A stretch of 64,000 nucleotides of DNA. Source: Bactericera cockerelli (Eukaryota; Arthropoda; Insecta; Hemiptera; Triozidae). The notes beneath the pieces are model-generated. The model saw only the letters and a program-made list of their open reading frames with translations, had not been told where the DNA came from and ran no database searches. This document shows positions 60,559 to 64,000 of this stretch, piece after piece; the first letter of the stretch is position 1; each line of letters starts with the position of its first letter. Position numbers and translations under genes: made by a program. The DNA lies in NCBI GenBank assembly GCA_024516035.1, contig CM044958.1, forward strand, positions 7,273,316 to 7,337,315, written 5' to 3'.

Positions 60559-62857
60559 AGAGAGGGAGGGAGAGAGAGAGATTTTTTTATTATTTTTTTT
60601 ATTCATTTACACTTTTTTATTAAACATGTTGGATCAAGTTTTATTTACAAATAACATAGAATATATATATACATAGAAATTAAAATTAACAAAACAAAAC
60701 TTGATCAAGGGCGGTGCTAATGCCAACGGCATTCTCTTCATTCACTTTATTAATAGAACATATTATATACAACACAAATAATTACAAACAATATAATAGA
60801 AGAAAACAAAAATAAATAAATATATACATAATATATGTTCTAACTAAAGGGCGAGGTTATTGCCTTTGGCAATCTCTGCCACCCAAGAGATATGTTTTTG
60901 AGAGATAGAGAGATAGGAGAGATTATTAGATAAATACTGGAAGAGTGAGATAGATAGTAAAAGAGTTGGAATTGGAAGGTGCCCTTTGAGATTTAAGCTT
61001 TCTATCCCACAGGTTAAAGTTTCTTCAAGATATAATACACATTACACATACATAAGTATACACTATACAGACATAGACCAATGTCCGAAACTTTGGATTT
61101 AAGCGCTGGTGACCCTAAAACGTGTTTTGGCACTGAAAACTGAAACATCGAAAATTTGGTGTGATGCCATTACTTTCCTTTAAATACGATAAAGAAAGTA
61201 AAAAGTAATAATAAATAGGTCATTTCGCCGCTGCAAACACAAACTGTCGTATCTGCAAATTTTGCCATTTTCAGTTAAGAAGCGCACATAGTGGTTCGTG
61301 CTTGCTGAGATTCTTTGAAACTCACATACGACTAACCTTAAAACTTGAATACTTCGGGAAGGAGTTGAGATACAGATACTTCGTGACGTGAAAAAGGAAG
61401 AATGTGCGCTTCTTAACTGAAAATGGCAAAATTTGCAGATACGACAGTTTTTGTTAGCAGCGGCGATTTATACAAAACAGAAGTGAAAAATTAATGTCAC
61501 TGATGTCACACATTACAAAAAAAATACAAAATGAAATGGCCAACAAACAAAATTACAGCCCTGAACAACAGCTCTAAAATCTGCTGCTCTCCAGGTAAGT
61601 CAAGCTAAATGCCTCTCCAAAATATCCTCTCCACACTGCAGAATTCCCTCCTTGAAACTCATTACACTTCCTGCTAAAAGCCTTCCTACACATACTCAAC
61701 AACAAAAGTCACTTTGTTTTGCAATTTAGAAAATTATACGACGAGAAAACGTTCACACCTTCTCTCCAGTGCAATATAACCCCCTTCCGGCCTACATAAC
61801 TGAATAGGTATATCCTCCTACATAGATGTATAGGTACAAGCAACATTTAATTTGTGCCATAGGAAAAAACCCCGTAAAAACGCTAGTGCCTCTTGAAACA
61901 AGTGCCAATTGATCTTGAGTAAAAAACCCCTGGTTCAACCTTTTGAACAATTTAACCTACTGGCGACTTTTGAGGGCCCAAAAATCATTTTTACGGGTTA
62001 TTTTCTTAGGCACACAAGGTGGACGCACTGTAATATGATTAATTGTATAAGCCCCTACAGACCTACACAATGGTATAGGTATAAGCATAATGCATAATGT
62101 ATTTGACCACCTACTTCTTCTACTTTCACTATACCTGTTGCCAAACCTACTTGGGGTTGGCATTGACCAACCTCTTCCTCATGGTTGAGGTTGGTTGGTT
62201 CTGGCACTCCTACTTCCTCATTTTACGTCTGGATGCTCTTTCTAATACCAGCCCTGTAAAGGGCGCCAACGATTAGTGATATTGTCTTATCGTTTGACAT
62301 AGCTAATACCCTATCTGTAACCCCCTAAACCTCTACAGCTACACGGCACTATAACATGATACAAATACGTATGTAGAGATAACTTCCTGACCACTACTTT
62401 TACTCTCTTTGAAGTTGAAAGTTATCATATTGGTGTTAATCACTTTTGTGATATCACAACTACTCAAACTTGCTTTACTACATCTTCGCTGAAACCGGGA
62501 CTTGAACCACCGACCACCAGGTTACAAGTCCGTCGCCTTATCGATCAACAGTGCCCCATACATAGTGCGTACCCTTACAGTTTTTTTTTTACGATTTCTG
62601 TCCAACCCCCCCTCCCCCCAAATATAGAACTCTCCCCCTTTCACAATACTACATAACCTCCTCATAAAGAACTCTACACCCCCCTCCCCCCTACAGGTCC
62701 CCTTCACAATAATAAAACCCCCTTCGCCAAAAAGTGAAGCCATCCCCACCATAATATAATTGTTTTCCTAATTGAAAAGTGCTTCACTTGTGTGTTGCTT
62801 AATGTAGATCCTGTACCCCTTTACCCCCTTACCCCTTATACCGTTACCATCATTAGA

Positions 62858-62899
<42 letters not shown>

Positions 62900-62901
62900 T
62901 T

Positions 62902-62933
<32 letters not shown>

Positions 62934-62949
62934 ACACTTTCTCTCTCTT

Positions 62950-63001
<52 letters not shown>

Positions 63002-64000
63002 TCTCTCTCTCTCTCTTTCTGTCTCTCTTTCTCTCTCTCCTCTTTCTCTCTCTCTTTCTCTCTCTCTCTTTCATTCTCTCTCTCTAAATTCCTCTTACAC
63101 ACTCTTACTCTCCCTACCTAAACCTCCTTGGGGGTTCCAGAATTATTATTTGTACACAATTACAAGAAATTGTCTTTTGTAAATGAGTTTTAAAACCTTT
63201 GTGCCCCTTGCGACAAAGCCTACTGGAGTATAATTTTCATTTTATAATGCTCAAATAAGAATATTATTGTATTTGCATGCATAATGATAATTGGGGGTAT
63301 TATATCAGATATGTAGATGTAGAACTTTTATATCATAATGTAGATGACCCATTTTTCTTATTTTTAAAAAGATGTGTGTATCACAGCCTTTTCATTTCGT
63401 AGCCATATAACAGGAGCTACTGTAGACTCTTGTGGTCTGTGTTGTAGCTTGCCCATCCCGTAGTGTGCCTCCTCTCTAATGGGCGAGAAGTGACACAACA
63501 CTTTCCATTTAAGTGCAGGATCAACATTATTTTTATAGACTGGTTGGAGTTCCACAAGAGAAGCGAAAATCATCACACCGACCTCTATTAGATCTATTGT
63601 GACCCGGTGATTCTATTTTGTTTCACGTCCTGATTTCAAGTAGTCCGGAATAAGTTTATACAGGTTATACCAGCTACCCACAATAACCTCACTCAGCCTG
63701 GGTAGAGCAGCAAATGCCAAATTTATATGTTCGGAGGGGTCAGAATTTTCTTCGAAAAATCTAATCCAACCCGGAATCGAACTCAGGATCTCTGGACAAC
63801 AAGCAGTACTCACTACCGCTCTGCCACGGAGGTTGGCTACATCTAGTGACTTCAATAAAATAACAGAATATCCTGTCTACGTAGTAGAAAGCGAATCTAA
63901 CTCAGCACGAACGACAGCAGACAGGTAATTGACGTTTTAACAGCTCAGCAAGTCAGCGTCCGAGTATACGTATACATATGCAATCTAAACATACATTTTA
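58356..64000 (-). repeat. Right arm of the large inverted duplication
   Basis: Reverse-complement match to 17429-23220 from the first base after the gap to the window end. In order: microsatellite block (58356-58780), SINE D (59233-59353), TA MITE (59929-60044), CT/GA tract (60510-60585), family H (60700-60890), family T (61017-61205), MITE (61226-61465), SINE G tail (about 62130-62260), SINE B (62430-62560), C-run cluster (62600-62760), CT tract (62860-63085), composite SINE (63366-63840). It carries no genes of its own. Confidence 0.93.

Overview
The window looks like a piece of an AT-rich, repeat-laden insect nuclear genome. A hemipteran such as a planthopper is my guess from the general look of the repeats, and nothing here proves it. 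The evidence is eukaryotic throughout: spliced exons with GT/AG borders, a tRNA-Phe-like gene with internal pol III boxes, several tRNA- and 5S rRNA-derived SINEs, LINEs with microsatellite tails, Helitrons, hAT, mariner-like and Harbinger-like DNA elements, and very many (CT)n/(GA)n and (GT)n tracts. There are no bacterial operons and no CRISPR array.

Host coding sequence is nearly absent. The only convincing host gene is on the + strand at 55265-56822: two exons joined in frame (55265-55444 and 56629-56822) of a multipass membrane protein, possibly the insect protein Tincar (from memory, unverified). Its other exons are not in the window. Everything upstream is intergenic or intronic repeat sequence.

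Layout. 1-4.8 kb: two LINE copies in tandem. The second holds a hAT-type element with perfect 8-bp target duplications; that element holds a Helitron, and the Helitron holds a 5S-derived SINE. 5-12.7 kb: CT-rich tracts, SINEs and small inverted-repeat elements. 12.7-13.7 kb: a 31-bp minisatellite with higher-order structure. 14-17.2 kb: Helitron, SINEs and MITEs. 17.4-23.2 kb: left arm of a large inverted duplication whose right arm is 58356-64000, directly after a 100-N gap. 23.2-55 kb: a dense mix of SINE families, MITEs, a 1.2-kb polypyrimidine stretch (43.1-44.2 kb), the tRNA-Phe-like gene (45.1 kb) and an 885-bp fold-back element (45.7-46.6 kb). 55.2-58.1 kb: the gene exons, an intron packed with SINEs and a MITE, and a 22-bp minisatellite that grew out of the exon/intron junction.

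The most notable observations are: (1) the minisatellite at 56823-57815, in which most units recreate a 5' splice site and an AP-1-type motif; (2) a 5S rRNA-derived SINE family that appears to share its central domain with a tRNA-headed SINE; (3) the four-level nest of mobile elements; and (4) the inverted duplication ending at an assembly gap, which may be a misplaced haplotype contig. Repeat families are named here with working letters (A, B, C, D, F, G, H, J, K, L, T); these are my labels, not database names. All counts and similarities come from reading by eye.
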